From Mycobacterium hubeiense (GTDB lineage Bacteria > Actinomycetota > Actinomycetes > Mycobacteriales > Mycobacteriaceae): a stretch of DNA of 64,000 nt. Below are positions 11,508 through 20,593 of this stretch, piece after piece. Where the stretch lies: NCBI RefSeq assembly GCF_002838065.1, contig NZ_PIZU01000007.1, forward strand, positions 83,045 through 147,044. The letters are read 5' to 3'. Within the stretch, counting starts at the first letter, position 1, and every line of letters begins with the position of its first letter. Both the position numbers and the translations under genes were made by a program. Below the pieces are notes generated by a model, which worked only from the letters and a program-made list of their open reading frames with translations, was not told the DNA's origin and searched no databases.

Positions 11508-14060
11508 TTATGCGTCGAAGGCCCGGGCCCGCAGCGCGCGCTCGACGCCGGCGCGGCCCTCCAACACCAGCCGGCGCAGCGGCGGCGGCAGATCGGGGTC
11601 GGCGAGGAACCGGTCGGCGGCATCGAGACCGTCCTGGCTGATGTCCCACGACGGGTACAGGCCGATCACGACCGTCTGCGCGACCTCACTCGAACGCCGT
11701 TCCCACACACCGGAAATCGCGCCGAAGTAGCGGTCGCGGAACGGCAGCAGCAACTCCTCCTGCCCGGGCCGCACGAAACCGCCGACGATGGAGCGCGCCG
11801 TGATGTTGGGCAGCGTATCGTCCTCGATGACCTGCTGCCACGCCGATTCCTTGACACCGGCCTGCGGACGGGCCGCCGACGCCGCCGCGGCATTGCGCTT
11901 GCCCGCCGCCGTCGGATCACGCTGCACCTCGGCGTCGATGAACGGCGTCTGTGGACCCTCGGCGTCGATCTGGCCCGCCGCGGCCAACGCCGTGACGATG
12001 CGCCAGCGCAGATCGGTGTCGACGTCCAGGCCCGCCAGCCCGAGCTCGGCCGGGTCGCGATCGAGCAGGTCCGCCAGCACCACCGTGTGCCGCGGCGAGA
12101 GCACCGAACTGCACAGCGCATTGATGTAGGCCAGCTGATGGTCCGATCCGGCTTCGGCACCGCGCGCCAGCTCCAGGAGGCGGTCGGCGAACGCGGGCCA
12201 ACCTTCGGCACGGGCCCAGCCCGGTTCGGCGTAGGAGCCCAGCGCGGTCTGGGCCTGCATCAGCAGTCGCTGCGCCACGCCCACTTCGGTTTCGGCCTGC
12301 ACACCCGAGGACACCAGGGCGACGAAATCGCGCGCCTTCAACTCGGCTTCGCGCGTCATCTCCCACGCCGCCGACCACACCAGCGTGCGGGGTAGCGGCT
12401 CGGCGATGTCGGCGATGCGGGTCAATGCCGTCTGCAGCGAATCCGGATCCAGCCGCAGTGCACAGTAGGTCAGGTCGTCGTCGTTGACCAGGACCAGCTT
12501 GCCACGCGAAACCCCAACGAGCGCAGGCACATCCGTGGTTGGGCCCTCGACGTCGAGCTCCTCGCGGTGTACGCGCACCAACTTGCCGGACCCGTCGTCG
12601 TCGTAGACGCCCACCGCCAGTCGGTGTACCCGCGTCTCACCCGCCCCCGGCGCGGCGCCGGACTGCTGCACGGTGAACCGAGTGAACCTGCCGTCGGTGA
12701 CATCGAAGTCGGCGCGCAAGGTGTTCAGGCCGGTGGTCTTGAGCCACTGCTGGCCCCACCCGGAGAGGTCACGACCCGACGCCTTCTCCAGCGCGCCCAG
12801 CAGATCGCCGAACGTCGCGTTGGCGAACGCGTGGTCGCGGAAGTAGTCGCGCAGCCCGGACAGGAACTCCTCGAGACCCACATAGGCCACCAACTGCTTC
12901 AGCACGCTGGCGCCCTTGGCGTAGGTGATGCCGTCGAAGTTGACCTCCACGGCGGCGAGGTCCGGGATGTCGGCGGCCACCGGATGCGTCGACGGCAGCT
13001 GATCCTGCTTGTACGCCCACGACTTCTCCGCGTTGGCGAACGTCGTCCACGCCTCGGTGTACTCGGTGGCCTCGGCCTGACACAGCACCGAGGCAAACGT
13101 CGCGAAGGATTCGTTGAGCCACAAGTCATCCCACCACGTCATGGTGACCAGATCGCCGAACCACATGTGCGCCATCTCGTGCAACACCGTCTCGGCTCGC
13201 CGCTCGTAGGACGCGCGAGTGACCTTCGATCGGAAGACGTAGTCCTCCAAAAACGTGACGGCGCCGGCGTTTTCCATTGCTCCGGCGTTGAACTCCGGCA
13301 CGAAGAGCTGGTCGTACTTGCCGAACGCGTACGGCGCGCCGAAGTTGGCGTGGAAGAAACCGAAGCCCTGTTTGGTCTCGGTGAAGAGCCGTTCGGCATC
13401 CATGAACTGCGCCAACGACTTTCGGCAGAACAGGCCGAGCGGAATCTCGCCGTGCTCATCGCGGTAGACGTCGCGCCACACCGCGTACGGCCCGGCGATC
13501 AACGCCACCAGGTAGGTGCTCATCCGCGGTGTGGTGGCGAAGGTGTGCACCCCGCCGTCCGCGGACACCGTCGCGCCGTTGGAGATGACCTCCCAGTGGG
13601 CCGGCGCGGTGACCGTCACGTCGAAGGTGGCCTTCAGGTCGGGCTGGTCGAAGCACGCGAACATCCGCTTGGCGTCGGCGGTTTCGAATTGGGAGTACAG
13701 GTACACCTCGTTGTCGACCGGGTCGACGAAACGGTGCAGGCCCTCGCCGGTGTTGGAGTAGAGGCAGTCGGCGTCGACGACGACGACATTGCGCTCGGCC
13801 AATCCCGTCAGCGGGATGCCGGTGGATTCGTCGTAACCCGATACGTCGATGGCGTGGCCGTTGAGCGTGGCGCTGCGGATCGTGTCGGCGGCGATGTCGA
13901 TGTACGTGTCGGCGCCGGGCAGCGCGTCGAACTCCACGGTGGTCACCGAGCGGAAGGTGCGGTCGCCGTTTGTGAGGTCGAGGTCGATGCGGTAGGAGTC
14001 GACGGTGACGAGCGCGGCGCGCTCGATCGCTTGCTCGCGAGTGAGATTGGGAAGTGCCAC
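11508..14060 (-). CDS. pepN: Aminopeptidase N (M1 metallopeptidase)
   Basis: An 850-aa zinc aminopeptidase removing N-terminal residues from peptides in the cytosol, downstream of Clp/proteasome breakdown. The N-terminal beta-domain is followed by the exopeptidase motif GAMEN near residue 258, then the zinc motif HEMAH near 292-296, with the third ligand Glu in LWLNESFA about 18 residues later. The C-terminal half is the helical ERAP1-like domain. The GTG start at 14060 has an AGGTTGGG-like ribosome site. Length and position match Rv2467. It is probably co-transcribed with, and 35 bases downstream of, the DUF732 gene. Confidence 0.95.
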   Translation of the reverse strand: MALPNLTREQAIERAALVTVDSYRIDLDLTNGDRTFRSVTTVEFDALPGADTYIDIAADTIRSATLNGHAIDVSGYDESTGIPLTGLAERNVVVVDADCLYSNTGEGLHRFVDPVDNEVYLYSQFETADAKRMFACFDQPDLKATFDVTVTAPAHWEVISNGATVSADGGVHTFATTPRMSTYLVALIAGPYAVWRDVYRDEHGEIPLGLFCRKSLAQFMDAERLFTETKQGFGFFHANFGAPYAFGKYDQLFVPEFNAGAMENAGAVTFLEDYVFRSKVTRASYERRAETVLHEMAHMWFGDLVTMTWWDDLWLNESFATFASVLCQAEATEYTEAWTTFANAEKSWAYKQDQLPSTHPVAADIPDLAAVEVNFDGITYAKGASVLKQLVAYVGLEEFLSGLRDYFRDHAFANATFGDLLGALEKASGRDLSGWGQQWLKTTGLNTLRADFDVTDGRFTRFTVQQSGAAPGAGETRVHRLAVGVYDDDGSGKLVRVHREELDVEGPTTDVPALVGVSRGKLVLVNDDDLTYCALRLDPDSLQTALTRIADIAEPLPRTLVWSAAWEMTREAELKARDFVALVSSGVQAETEVGVAQRLLMQAQTALGSYAEPGWARAEGWPAFADRLLELARGAEAGSDHQLAYINALCSSVLSPRHTVVLADLLDRDPAELGLAGLDVDTDLRWRIVTALAAAGQIDAEGPQTPFIDAEVQRDPTAAGKRNAAAASAARPQAGVKESAWQQVIEDDTLPNITARSIVGGFVRPGQEELLLPFRDRYFGAISGVWERRSSEVAQTVVIGLYPSWDISQDGLDAADRFLADPDLPPPLRRLVLEGRAGVERALRARAFDA

Positions 14061-14095
14061 GCACCCAACCTAGTGGTAGCGCAGCGGGCTGGTCC

Positions 14096-14446
14096 TTACG
14101 GCCGTGGCGCCTGCAGCCAGTTCAAAAAGGTGCCGTTGCCGAGCGACGACATCATCGACGGGCAGTACATCGAGATGGCGATGCCGGTGAAGAACGCCGC
14201 CATGTCCGGATGGATGCCGTTGTCGGCGACCCGCGAGGCGACGCTCGCGAACGACTTGCCCGGCTCGACCAGCATCGGGCAGACCGACTGGCCCAGCTCG
14301 ACGGTGCGGGTCGGGTCGGCGTAGGACACGCCGGCGTTGGTCAGTGTGGTGAGGAAGGTGTCGTCGACCGCGTCGATCGTGTCGGCGCTGGCCGGTGCGG
14401 CGAACGCGATCGCGGTGACCATGCCGACCGCCAAAATTGCTTTCAC
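14096..14446 (-). CDS. Secreted DUF732 family protein
   Basis: A 116-aa exported protein. The N-terminal signal peptide MKAILAVGMVTAIAFAAPASA ends in an AxA-type cleavage site near residue 21-22. The mature part has the DUF732 pattern: DxxFLTTLTNAGVSY, GQSVCPML, then a later Cys (ISMYC), probably one disulfide. DUF732 proteins are abundant, small, secreted mycobacterial proteins of unknown role. The GTG start is at 14446. It lies directly upstream of pepN on the same strand. An alternative frame running through 14507 is a shadow. Confidence 0.82.
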   Translation of the reverse strand: MKAILAVGMVTAIAFAAPASADTIDAVDDTFLTTLTNAGVSYADPTRTVELGQSVCPMLVEPGKSFASVASRVADNGIHPDMAAFFTGIAISMYCPSMMSSLGNGTFLNWLQAPRP

Positions 14447-14562
14447 TTCGGTGACACTGGTCTACAACAGTCACATCTGCAACACGATTTGGCCAAGGTT
14501 TGCACACAATGCGTTTCGTTGGACCGCCCAGTGCGTGCGGCGTGCTTGGGGGATGTGCCCGG

Positions 14563-14589
14563 GGAACAACGCCCGCGCACCCGTAGTTG
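14563..14589 (+). promoter_or_regulatory. SigH-like promoter upstream of the CPWC oxidoreductase
   Basis: GGAAC (14563-14567) and GTTG (14586-14589) are separated by 18 bases, the spacing and motif type of the mycobacterial SigH/SigE class (GGAAY ... GTT). The M. tuberculosis counterpart Rv2466c is known to belong to the SigH oxidative/heat regulon. The start codon follows about 47 bases downstream. Inferred by motif only. Confidence 0.5.
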
Positions 14590-14635
14590 AGCTGAGCAGA
14601 AGCCTGAAGCCTGCCGACCGATCGAGAGGACCGCT

Positions 14636-15256
14636 ATGCCCGAGAAGGCCCCCGCGAAATCCACCGCGGATTTCTGGTTCGACCCGCTGTGCCCGTGGTG
14701 CTGGATCACCTCGCGGTGGATCCTCGAGGTCGAAAAGGTGCGCGACATCGAGGTGAACTTCCGCGTGATGAGCCTGGCGGTGCTCAACGAAGGCCGCGAT
14801 CTGCCCGAGGAATACAAGGAAGGCCTCAAGCAGGCCTGGGGCCCGGTGCGGGTGGCCATCGCCGCCGAGCAGGCCAAGGGCCGCGAAATCCTCGGCCCGC
14901 TCTACACCGCGATGGGCATGCGGATTCACAACCAGGACAACAAGAACTTCGACGAGGTCATCAAGCAGTCACTCGAGGAGGTCGGCCTGCCGGCCGAGCT
15001 CGCGGAGGCGGCCACCACCGACGAATACGACGAGGCGCTGCGCCAGAGCCACCACGAGGGCATGGATGCGGTCGGCGAGGACGTCGGCACGCCGACGATT
15101 CATGTCAACGGTGTCGCGTTCTTCGGACCGGTGCTGTCGAAGATTCCGCGCGGCGAAGAAGCCGGCAAGCTGTGGGACGCGTCGGTGACGTTCGCGAGCT
15201 ATCCCCATTTCTGGGAGCTCAAGCGCACCCGCACCGAGCCGCCGACATTCGACTGA
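14636..15256 (+). CDS. DsbA-family mycothiol-dependent oxidoreductase with CPWC motif (Rv2466c-type)
   Basis: A 206-aa thioredoxin-fold protein with an inserted helical domain. The redox centre is Cys19-Pro-Trp-Cys22 in FDPLCPWCW, near the N-terminus. M. tuberculosis Rv2466c uses the same motif, takes electrons from mycothiol, protects against oxidative stress and activates certain nitro-prodrugs. There is no signal peptide, so it acts in the cytosol. The GAGAGGA ribosome site sits at 14624-14630. The cis-Pro region ([15 protein letters not shown]) and the C-terminal [11 protein letters not shown] are conserved in the family. It is followed after 18 bases by rpiB, and a SigH-like promoter precedes it. 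Confidence 0.92.
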   Translation: MPEKAPAKSTADFWFDPLCPWCWITSRWILEVEKVRDIEVNFRVMSLAVLNEGRDLPEEYKEGLKQAWGPVRVAIAAEQAKGREILGPLYTAMGMRIHNQDNKNFDEVIKQSLEEVGLPAELAEAATTDEYDEALRQSHHEGMDAVGEDVGTPTIHVNGVAFFGPVLSKIPRGEEAGKLWDASVTFASYPHFWELKRTRTEPPTFD

Positions 15257-15274
15257 GGTTCGCGCTCTGCCAGA

Positions 15275-15763
15275 ATGGCCGCCATGCGCGTCTACCTGGG
15301 AGCTGACCACGCCGGCTTCGAACTCAAGCAGGCCATCATCGAACACCTGCAGAAAACTGGCCACGAGCCGATCGACTGTGGCGCGTTCAGCTACGACGCC
15401 GACGACGACTACCCCGCATTCTGCATCGCGGCCGCGGAGAAGACGGTGGCCGATCCGGGCAGCCTCGGCCTGGTGCTGGGCGGCTCGGGCAACGGCGAGC
15501 AGATCGCGGCGAACAAGGTTCCCGGGGCCCGCTGCGCGCTGGCCTGGAGCGTGGACACGGCCAAGCTGGCCCGCGAGCACAACAACGCCCAGTTGATCGG
15601 CATCGGCGGCCGCATGCACAGCACCGAGGAGGCGCTGGCCATCGTCGACGCGTTTGTGTCCACGCCGTGGTCGCAAGCCGAACGCCACCAACGGCGTATC
15701 GACATCTTGTCGGAGTACGAGCGCACCCACGTCGCGCCGCCGGTGCCCGGCGCGCCTGCCTAG
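15275..15763 (+). CDS. rpiB: Ribose-5-phosphate isomerase B
   Basis: Interconverts ribose-5-phosphate and ribulose-5-phosphate in the pentose phosphate pathway. The 162-aa protein matches the M. tuberculosis enzyme in length. LGADHAG carries Asp11 and His12, GGSGNGEQIAANK has Glu75 as the general base that replaces the Cys of the E. coli enzyme (a mycobacterial trait), and His102 lies in AREHNNAQ. A second ATG at 15284 would give MRVYLGAD; I keep 15275 because M. tuberculosis RpiB also has a three-residue lead. Two bases separate its TAG from the ATG of the DNA glycosylase gene, so the two are an operon. Confidence 0.95.
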   Translation: MAAMRVYLGADHAGFELKQAIIEHLQKTGHEPIDCGAFSYDADDDYPAFCIAAAEKTVADPGSLGLVLGGSGNGEQIAANKVPGARCALAWSVDTAKLAREHNNAQLIGIGGRMHSTEEALAIVDAFVSTPWSQAERHQRRIDILSEYERTHVAPPVPGAPA

Positions 15764-15765
15764 CC

Positions 15766-16560
15766 ATGCCCGAAGGGCACACGCTGCATCGGCTGGCCCG
15801 GCTGCATCAACGCCGGTTCGGCCGGGCTCCGGTGCTGGTGTCCAGCCCCCAGGGCAGATTCGCCGACGGCGCCGACGCGGTGAACGGCCGAATTCTCAAG
15901 CGGGCCAGCGCGTGGGGCAAGCACCTGTTCCACCACTACGAGGGCGGCCGCGTCGTGCACGTGCACCTCGGCCTGTACGGCACCTTCACCGAGACGGCGC
16001 TGCCGATGCCGCTGCCGGTCGGGCAGGTTCGGATGCGGATGGTCGGCGCCGAGTACGGCACCGATCTGCGCGGGCCGACGGTGTGCGAGGTGATCACCGA
16101 ACCCGAGATCGCCGACATCGTCATGCGGCTGGGTCCGGACCCGCTGCGCCGCGACGCCGATCCGGCGCTGGCCTTCAAGCGAATCACCAAGTCCCGCAGG
16201 CCTATTGGTGCGCTACTCATGGATCAGAGTGTGATCGCCGGCGTCGGCAATGTGTATCGCAGCGAGCTGTTGTACCGCCATCGCGTGGACCCGTACCGGC
16301 TCGGCACGTCGATCGACGCGGGGGAGTTCGACGCGATGTGGACCGACTTGGTGGCGCTGATGAAGGTCGGGCTGCGCCGCGGCAAGATCATCGTGGTGCG
16401 GCCCGAGCACGACCACGGTGCGCCCTCGTATGCGCCGGACCGCCCGCGCACCTACGTCTACCGCAGGGCGGGGGAGGCGTGCCGGGTGTGCGGCACGACG
16501 ATCCGCACCGCCGAACTCGAGGGCCGAAACCTGTTCTGGTGCCCGGGCTGTCAGGTGTAG
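15766..16560 (+). CDS. nei: Fpg/Nei family DNA glycosylase (Nei1-type)
   Basis: Base-excision repair enzyme with glycosylase and AP-lyase activity on oxidised bases. The start must be the ATG at 15766, because the family needs Pro2 as the nucleophile after Met removal (MPEGHTLHRL: Pro2, Glu3); a longer open frame begins upstream inside rpiB. The conserved Lys is in WGKHLF near residue 52, the H2TH domain follows with GVGNVYRSE near 160, and the C-terminal zinc finger is CRVCG ... CPGC. At 264 aa it matches Rv2464c. The sequence has PEGHT rather than PELPE, which favours Nei (pyrimidine lesions) over MutM. Confidence 0.93.
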   Translation: MPEGHTLHRLARLHQRRFGRAPVLVSSPQGRFADGADAVNGRILKRASAWGKHLFHHYEGGRVVHVHLGLYGTFTETALPMPLPVGQVRMRMVGAEYGTDLRGPTVCEVITEPEIADIVMRLGPDPLRRDADPALAFKRITKSRRPIGALLMDQSVIAGVGNVYRSELLYRHRVDPYRLGTSIDAGEFDAMWTDLVALMKVGLRRGKIIVVRPEHDHGAPSYAPDRPRTYVYRRAGEACRVCGTTIRTAELEGRNLFWCPGCQV

Positions 16561-16575
16561 CCGTCGATGCTGCGT

Positions 16576-17382
16576 TCAGAAGCCGCCGAAGTCCCCACCG
16601 CCGAAGTCCCCACCGCCGAAATCCCAGCCGCCGCCGTCGCCACCGCCGTCAAAGCCGCCGGCGTCACCACCGCCAAAGTCGCCGCCACCCGCGTCTCCCG
16701 CGTCTGAAGCGGCCAAGCCGTCCTGGTAGCCCTCGCCGTAGCCGCTCTCGAAACCTTGTGCGCCGTAGTCAACTCCGTGCATGCCGGAGAACAGCGCATC
16801 GAACAGCAGCACCGATCCGATGCCCCACGCGCCGGCCACCAGCGCCGGCTTCCACCACGGCTCGGAATACCATCCGGCCGGAACGGGTCGGCCCGCCACT
16901 CGGCCGCCGGGGTAGTAGTTCGGCGTGCGTTCCGACGGCTCGGGGGAGGCCTCGATCTCCCTGCCCTCGAAGTTGATTCGACGGTCCTCGGTGACCGCAC
17001 CCGCCGACCGTTGGCCGGCCAGCGATTCCAGTTCGGGTCCCGGATCCATGCCCATCGCGACGCGCGCGGCGCGGACGTAGTACAGACCTTCCAGCGCGCT
17101 CTCCTTGGCCAGCTCGGCCTGGCGCGGCGTGGTGGCCTGATCGATCTGCGACGACGCGGCGGTGTAGCGCTCGCTGGCGTCGGCCAGCGCCTGCTTGGAG
17201 GCCTCGTCGGTGCCGGTCAGGTTGAGCACCTGACCGCCGAGGCGTTCGATGAGACGGCGCGCGTCGGCCTTGGCGTCGGCCAGCGTGGTGGCGGTGCGCC
17301 TACCCGACGCCCGCGAGCTGTATACGGCCAGCGCGATCGCGGCGATGACCAGAATGATGAGGACCACCAACACGGTGTTCAT
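16576..17382 (-). CDS. Membrane-anchored protein with helical middle and Gly/Asp-rich tail
   Basis: A 268-aa protein. Residues 4-22 are a transmembrane anchor (VLVVLIILVIAAIALAVY). Residues 30-110 are predicted helical, with Ala/Gln/Glu-rich stretches resembling DUF1542-type proteins of actinobacteria. A second hydrophobic segment (PALVAGAWGIGSVLLFDALF) sits near residues 183-202. The last 50 residues are low complexity, built from GGGDFGGGD-like repeats, with the 15-bp DNA unit repeated nearly exactly at 16580-16625. The function is unknown. It converges on the nei gene and lies downstream of the esterase gene. Confidence 0.7.
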   Translation of the reverse strand: MNTVLVVLIILVIAAIALAVYSSRASGRRTATTLADAKADARRLIERLGGQVLNLTGTDEASKQALADASERYTAASSQIDQATTPRQAELAKESALEGLYYVRAARVAMGMDPGPELESLAGQRSAGAVTEDRRINFEGREIEASPEPSERTPNYYPGGRVAGRPVPAGWYSEPWWKPALVAGAWGIGSVLLFDALFSGMHGVDYGAQGFESGYGEGYQDGLAASDAGDAGGGDFGGGDAGGFDGGGDGGGWDFGGGDFGGGDFGGF

Positions 17383-17427
17383 GGCGTCCAGCGTACCCAG
17401 CGCGACGAGCGAAAACGGCGGACTGAA

Positions 17428-18624
17428 TCAGTCGCGGATTACGCCCAGAGCGGAGTACACCTCGTCGGACAGCGCCACCGAGCGGGGATCGGCGTTGCAC
17501 TTGGTGGCATCGAAGTAGTTCATCACGTACGCGTAGCCGATGCGGTATTCGAGGTCGACGAACGCGAACGATCCGCCCGAGCCGCCGTGCCCGAAGATCT
17601 TCGGGTTGGGGCCCGCGACGCCGCGCTGGTTCAACATGTAGCCCAGACCCCAGCCGTGGTCGGCCACCCGCGGCCCCAGCACGACATCGGTGTCGAACCC
17701 GCCCTGCGACACCCGCACGCGCTCCATGTGGTCGCGTGAGAGCAGCTTCTCCTGCGCCAGCGCGTTGTAGAACGTCGCCATGCCCAGCGCCGACACGTGC
17801 GCGTTGGTCCCCGGAAACTCGATCTCGCGCCACAGCTCCAGGACGTTGGAGCCGAGTTCGTCGTCGGGGACAAAGCCCATTGCCACCGCGAGCCCGGCCA
17901 TCGGATGCTCCGCCAGCGAGGCCGGATGCTCGGGCGCCTCACTGGCGGCCAGCACATCGCGGATGTGCGGCTTGTTCACCATCTCGGCGCACCGGTGGTG
18001 CTGCGACGGGTGCAGGCCGATGTGCACGTCGATGCCGAGCGGTTCGGCGATCTCGGTGCGCAGGTACTGGCCGAGGGTGCGGCCGGTGACGCGACGGACC
18101 ACCTCGCCGAGGATGAACCCGAACGTCACCATGTGGTAGCCCTGCGCGGTGCCGGGTTCCCACCACGGCTCGGCCGCGGCGATGTGGCGGCACACGCCGT
18201 CCCAGTCGGCGGCGTCGGCCCAGTGCAGGCGATGACGCGGGCCGATCACGCCGGACCGGTGGCCCATCACCATGGCCAGCGTGATGTCCTGTTTGCCGGC
18301 TTGGGCGAATTCGGGCCAGTACGCGGCGATGGGGGCGTCGAGGTCGAGCTCGCCGCGGTCGGCCAGCAGATGCACGCAGGTGCTGGTGAGTCCTTTGGAG
18401 CCAGAGAAGATGCTGGCGAGCGTGTCCTGCCGCCAGGGCCGACGGCCGTCGGCATCAGCGGAGCCGCCCCACAGGTTGACGACGAGGTCGCCGTCCACCC
18501 ACACCGCCACCGCGGCGCCGATATCGCCGCGATCGGTGAAGTTCTGCTCGAAGGCGTCGCGGACTTTGTCGAAGCCGGCAGAGCATGAGCCGTTGATGGG
18601 CACCTGCGTGTCCCTCAACCCCAT
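17428..18624 (-). CDS. lipP: Serine beta-lactamase-fold esterase (LipP-like)
   Basis: A class C beta-lactamase-fold hydrolase, more likely a lipase or carboxylesterase than a beta-lactamase. The nucleophile motif S-x-x-K is SGSK (Ser74, Lys77 from this start). A Tyr-containing GYHM near residue 158 replaces the second motif, and GHGGSGG near 345 is the third (KTG/HGG) motif. There is no signal peptide. It is syntenic with Rv2463 (lipP, 394 aa). The start is uncertain. ATG at 18624 gives 398 aa, GTG at 18603 has a better-spaced GAGGGA site, and an ATG at 18642 also exists. Confidence 0.8.
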   Translation of the reverse strand: MGLRDTQVPINGSCSAGFDKVRDAFEQNFTDRGDIGAAVAVWVDGDLVVNLWGGSADADGRRPWRQDTLASIFSGSKGLTSTCVHLLADRGELDLDAPIAAYWPEFAQAGKQDITLAMVMGHRSGVIGPRHRLHWADAADWDGVCRHIAAAEPWWEPGTAQGYHMVTFGFILGEVVRRVTGRTLGQYLRTEIAEPLGIDVHIGLHPSQHHRCAEMVNKPHIRDVLAASEAPEHPASLAEHPMAGLAVAMGFVPDDELGSNVLELWREIEFPGTNAHVSALGMATFYNALAQEKLLSRDHMERVRVSQGGFDTDVVLGPRVADHGWGLGYMLNQRGVAGPNPKIFGHGGSGGSFAFVDLEYRIGYAYVMNYFDATKCNADPRSVALSDEVYSALGVIRD

Positions 18625-18796
18625 CCTCCTGTCGCTGACCATCCCTGAAGGCCCTGGAAACCTTACCGGCCGCAACGATATTGGGCAGAAGTGAGATCAG
18701 CCGGTCGGGTGATCCTATGTCGGCGTGGCGCCCTGCATGGAGGGGCGGTATCGGATCGTTACGGCCTCGCCGTCGGGCCGAGATTTCCGGTCGTGG

Positions 18797-18867
18797 AGCG
18801 GGCGACGGGAATCGAACCCGCGTCACTAGTTTGGAAGACTAGCGCTCTACCATTGAGCTACGCCCGC
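18797..18867 (-). tRNA. tRNA-Gly (anticodon UCC)
   Basis: Read on the minus strand, a 71-nt cloverleaf is present. The acceptor stem is GCGGGCG / CGCCCGC, the D arm contains GCTCAATGG, the anticodon loop CTTCCAA has UCC, and the T arm is built around GGTTCGAATCC. The discriminator is U. CCA is not encoded. Confidence 0.95.
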
Positions 18868-18987
18868 ATGTTGCGCAACGCAGACTGTACCGGCGCGTCC
18901 GAAATCAAATCCAATTGAATGCGTCGCGTGTCCAGCCCGTAGTATCTCGCGTGGTCAGCCGTGCGTTTTTTGCAGCGGACGGCACAC

Positions 18988-19061
18988 CGGGGTGTAGCGC
19001 AGCTTGGTAGCGCATCCGCTTTGGGAGCGGAAGGCCGCAGGTTCAAATCCTGTCACCCCGA
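18988..19061 (+). tRNA. tRNA-Pro (anticodon UGG)
   Basis: A 74-nt cloverleaf on the plus strand. The acceptor stem is CGGGGTG / CACCCCG, the D arm contains AGCTTGGT, the anticodon loop TTTGGGA has UGG, and the T arm is built around AGGTTCAAATCCT. The discriminator is A. It lies 47 bases ahead of tig, so the tRNA and tig may share a transcript. Confidence 0.95.
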
Positions 19062-19108
19062 CCGACAGCAGACCCGTCTACCCAGACCGAGATAAGAGGA
19101 GTACCGCA

Positions 19109-20497
19109 GTGAAGAGCACCGTCGAGCAGTTGAGCCCCACGCGGGTGCGCATCAACGTGGAGGTGCCCTTCGAGGAGTGGGAAGGCGACTTCGACCGGGC
19201 CCTCAAGGAGATGGCCAAGCAAGTGCGGCTGCCCGGGTTCCGGCCGGGCAAGGTGCCGGTGAAGCTATTGGAGGCGCGCATCGACAAGGAAGCGATGCTC
19301 GACCAGGTGGTCAGCGAGGCGGTGCCCAGTCGCTATAGCGAGGCGGTGACGAGTTCGGACGTCAAGCCGCTGGGGCAGCCCGAGATCGAGATCACCAAGA
19401 AGGCCTACGGCGAGGACCTCGAGTTCACCGCAGAGGTCGACATCCGTCCCGAGATCGACCTGCCCGACCTGAGCGCGCTCAAGATCACCGTCGACCCGAT
19501 CGAGGTGAGCGACGAGGAGGTCGACGCCGAGCTGCAGAACCTGCGCGCCCGCTTCGGCACGCTCACGGGCGTCGACCGTGCAGCCCAGGAGGGCGACTTT
19601 GTCTCCATCGACCTGTCGGCCACGGTCGACGGCGAAGAGGTGCCCGAAGCCAACACCGAGGGGTTGTCCCACGAGGTCGGCTCCGGTCAGCTGATCGACG
19701 GCCTCGACGAGGCGATCGTCGGGCTGAAGGAGGGCGAGACCCGCGTCTTCACCACCAAGCTGGCCGCCGGTGAGCACGCCGGCAAGGAGGCCCAGGTGAC
19801 CGTCACGGTGAAGTCGGTCAAGGAACGCGAACTGCCCGAGCCCGATGATGAATTCGCGCAATTGGCAAGCGAATTCGACACCATGGACGAGCTGCGGGAA
19901 AACCTCACCGAGCAGGTGCGCCGGATGAAGCGCGTGCAGCAGGCCGAGCAGATCCGTGACAAGGCGCTGGAAACCCTTCTCGAGCAGACCGAGGTGCCGC
20001 TGCCGGAGAAGATCGTGCAGGCCCAGGTCGACGACACCCTGCACAACGCCATCCACGCCCTCGACCACGACGAGGAGCGCTTCGCCGAGGCGCTGGCCGA
20101 ACAGGGCAGCAGCCGCGAGGAATTCGACGCCGACAGCCGCAGCAACGCCGAGAAGGCCATCAAGACCCAGCTGCTGATGGACGCCATCGCCGACAAGCTC
20201 AACATCCAGGTCGGCCAGAACGACCTCACCGAGCGGCTGGTGCTGATGTCGCGGCAGTACGGCCTCGAGCCGCAGCAGCTGCTGCAGGTGTTGCAGCAGA
20301 ACAACCAGCTACCCGCGATGTATGCCGACGTGCGACGCGGCCTGACCATCGCCGCGGTGGTGCATGGCGCCACGGTCACCGACACCGAGGGCAACGTGAT
20401 CGACACCACGGAGTTCTTCGGCCCGTCCGGCGGGGAAGAAGCCGGTGAAGAGGCTGGCGAAGAGTCCAAGGACGAGGCGCCCGACGACGCACAGTGA
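19109..20497 (+). CDS. tig: Trigger factor, ribosome-associated chaperone and prolyl isomerase
   Basis: A 462-aa chaperone that docks at the ribosomal exit tunnel. The N-terminal ribosome-binding domain carries the signature GFRPGKVP near residue 45. The FKBP-type PPIase domain ([22 protein letters not shown], about 150-245) follows, then the helical C-terminal cradle, then a Glu/Asp-rich tail ([18 protein letters not shown]) typical of actinobacterial Tig. The GTG at 19109 is chosen for its AAGAGGAG ribosome site and because the product then begins [13 protein letters not shown], the usual start; the open frame runs back through the tRNA. Downstream lie clpP1-clpP2, with a candidate ClgR box right after the stop. 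Confidence 0.95.
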   Translation: MKSTVEQLSPTRVRINVEVPFEEWEGDFDRALKEMAKQVRLPGFRPGKVPVKLLEARIDKEAMLDQVVSEAVPSRYSEAVTSSDVKPLGQPEIEITKKAYGEDLEFTAEVDIRPEIDLPDLSALKITVDPIEVSDEEVDAELQNLRARFGTLTGVDRAAQEGDFVSIDLSATVDGEEVPEANTEGLSHEVGSGQLIDGLDEAIVGLKEGETRVFTTKLAAGEHAGKEAQVTVTVKSVKERELPEPDDEFAQLASEFDTMDELRENLTEQVRRMKRVQQAEQIRDKALETLLEQTEVPLPEKIVQAQVDDTLHNAIHALDHDEERFAEALAEQGSSREEFDADSRSNAEKAIKTQLLMDAIADKLNIQVGQNDLTERLVLMSRQYGLEPQQLLQVLQQNNQLPAMYADVRRGLTIAAVVHGATVTDTEGNVIDTTEFFGPSGGEEAGEEAGEESKDEAPDDAQ

Positions 20498-20508
20498 CGC
20501 TGTGAGCG
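20498..20508. promoter_or_regulatory. Candidate ClgR operator upstream of clpP1
   Basis: CGCTGTGAGCG begins at the base after the tig stop. Its reverse strand reads CGCTCACAGCG, which fits the core CGCYNANRGCG that I recall for ClgR of corynebacteria. ClgR activates clpP1P2 in actinobacteria. The site lies about 90 bases upstream of the clpP1 start, a plausible activator position. Confidence 0.5.
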
Positions 20509-20593
20509 AACGCGAGCCTTTCAGGGAGTGCGCGGCGTCGCAGGTTGGTTAGTGTCGGTGAGTACCAGACGTAGAGAAAGCAGGTATCCAGTC

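Noticed and set aside
12567..14324. 585-codon open frame opposite pepN
   Set aside because: Antisense shadow; pepN has GAMEN and HExxH motifs on the other strand.
18797..19061. tRNA pair as an integration site
   Set aside because: No integrase, no repeat of a tRNA 3' end and no foreign DNA next to either tRNA.
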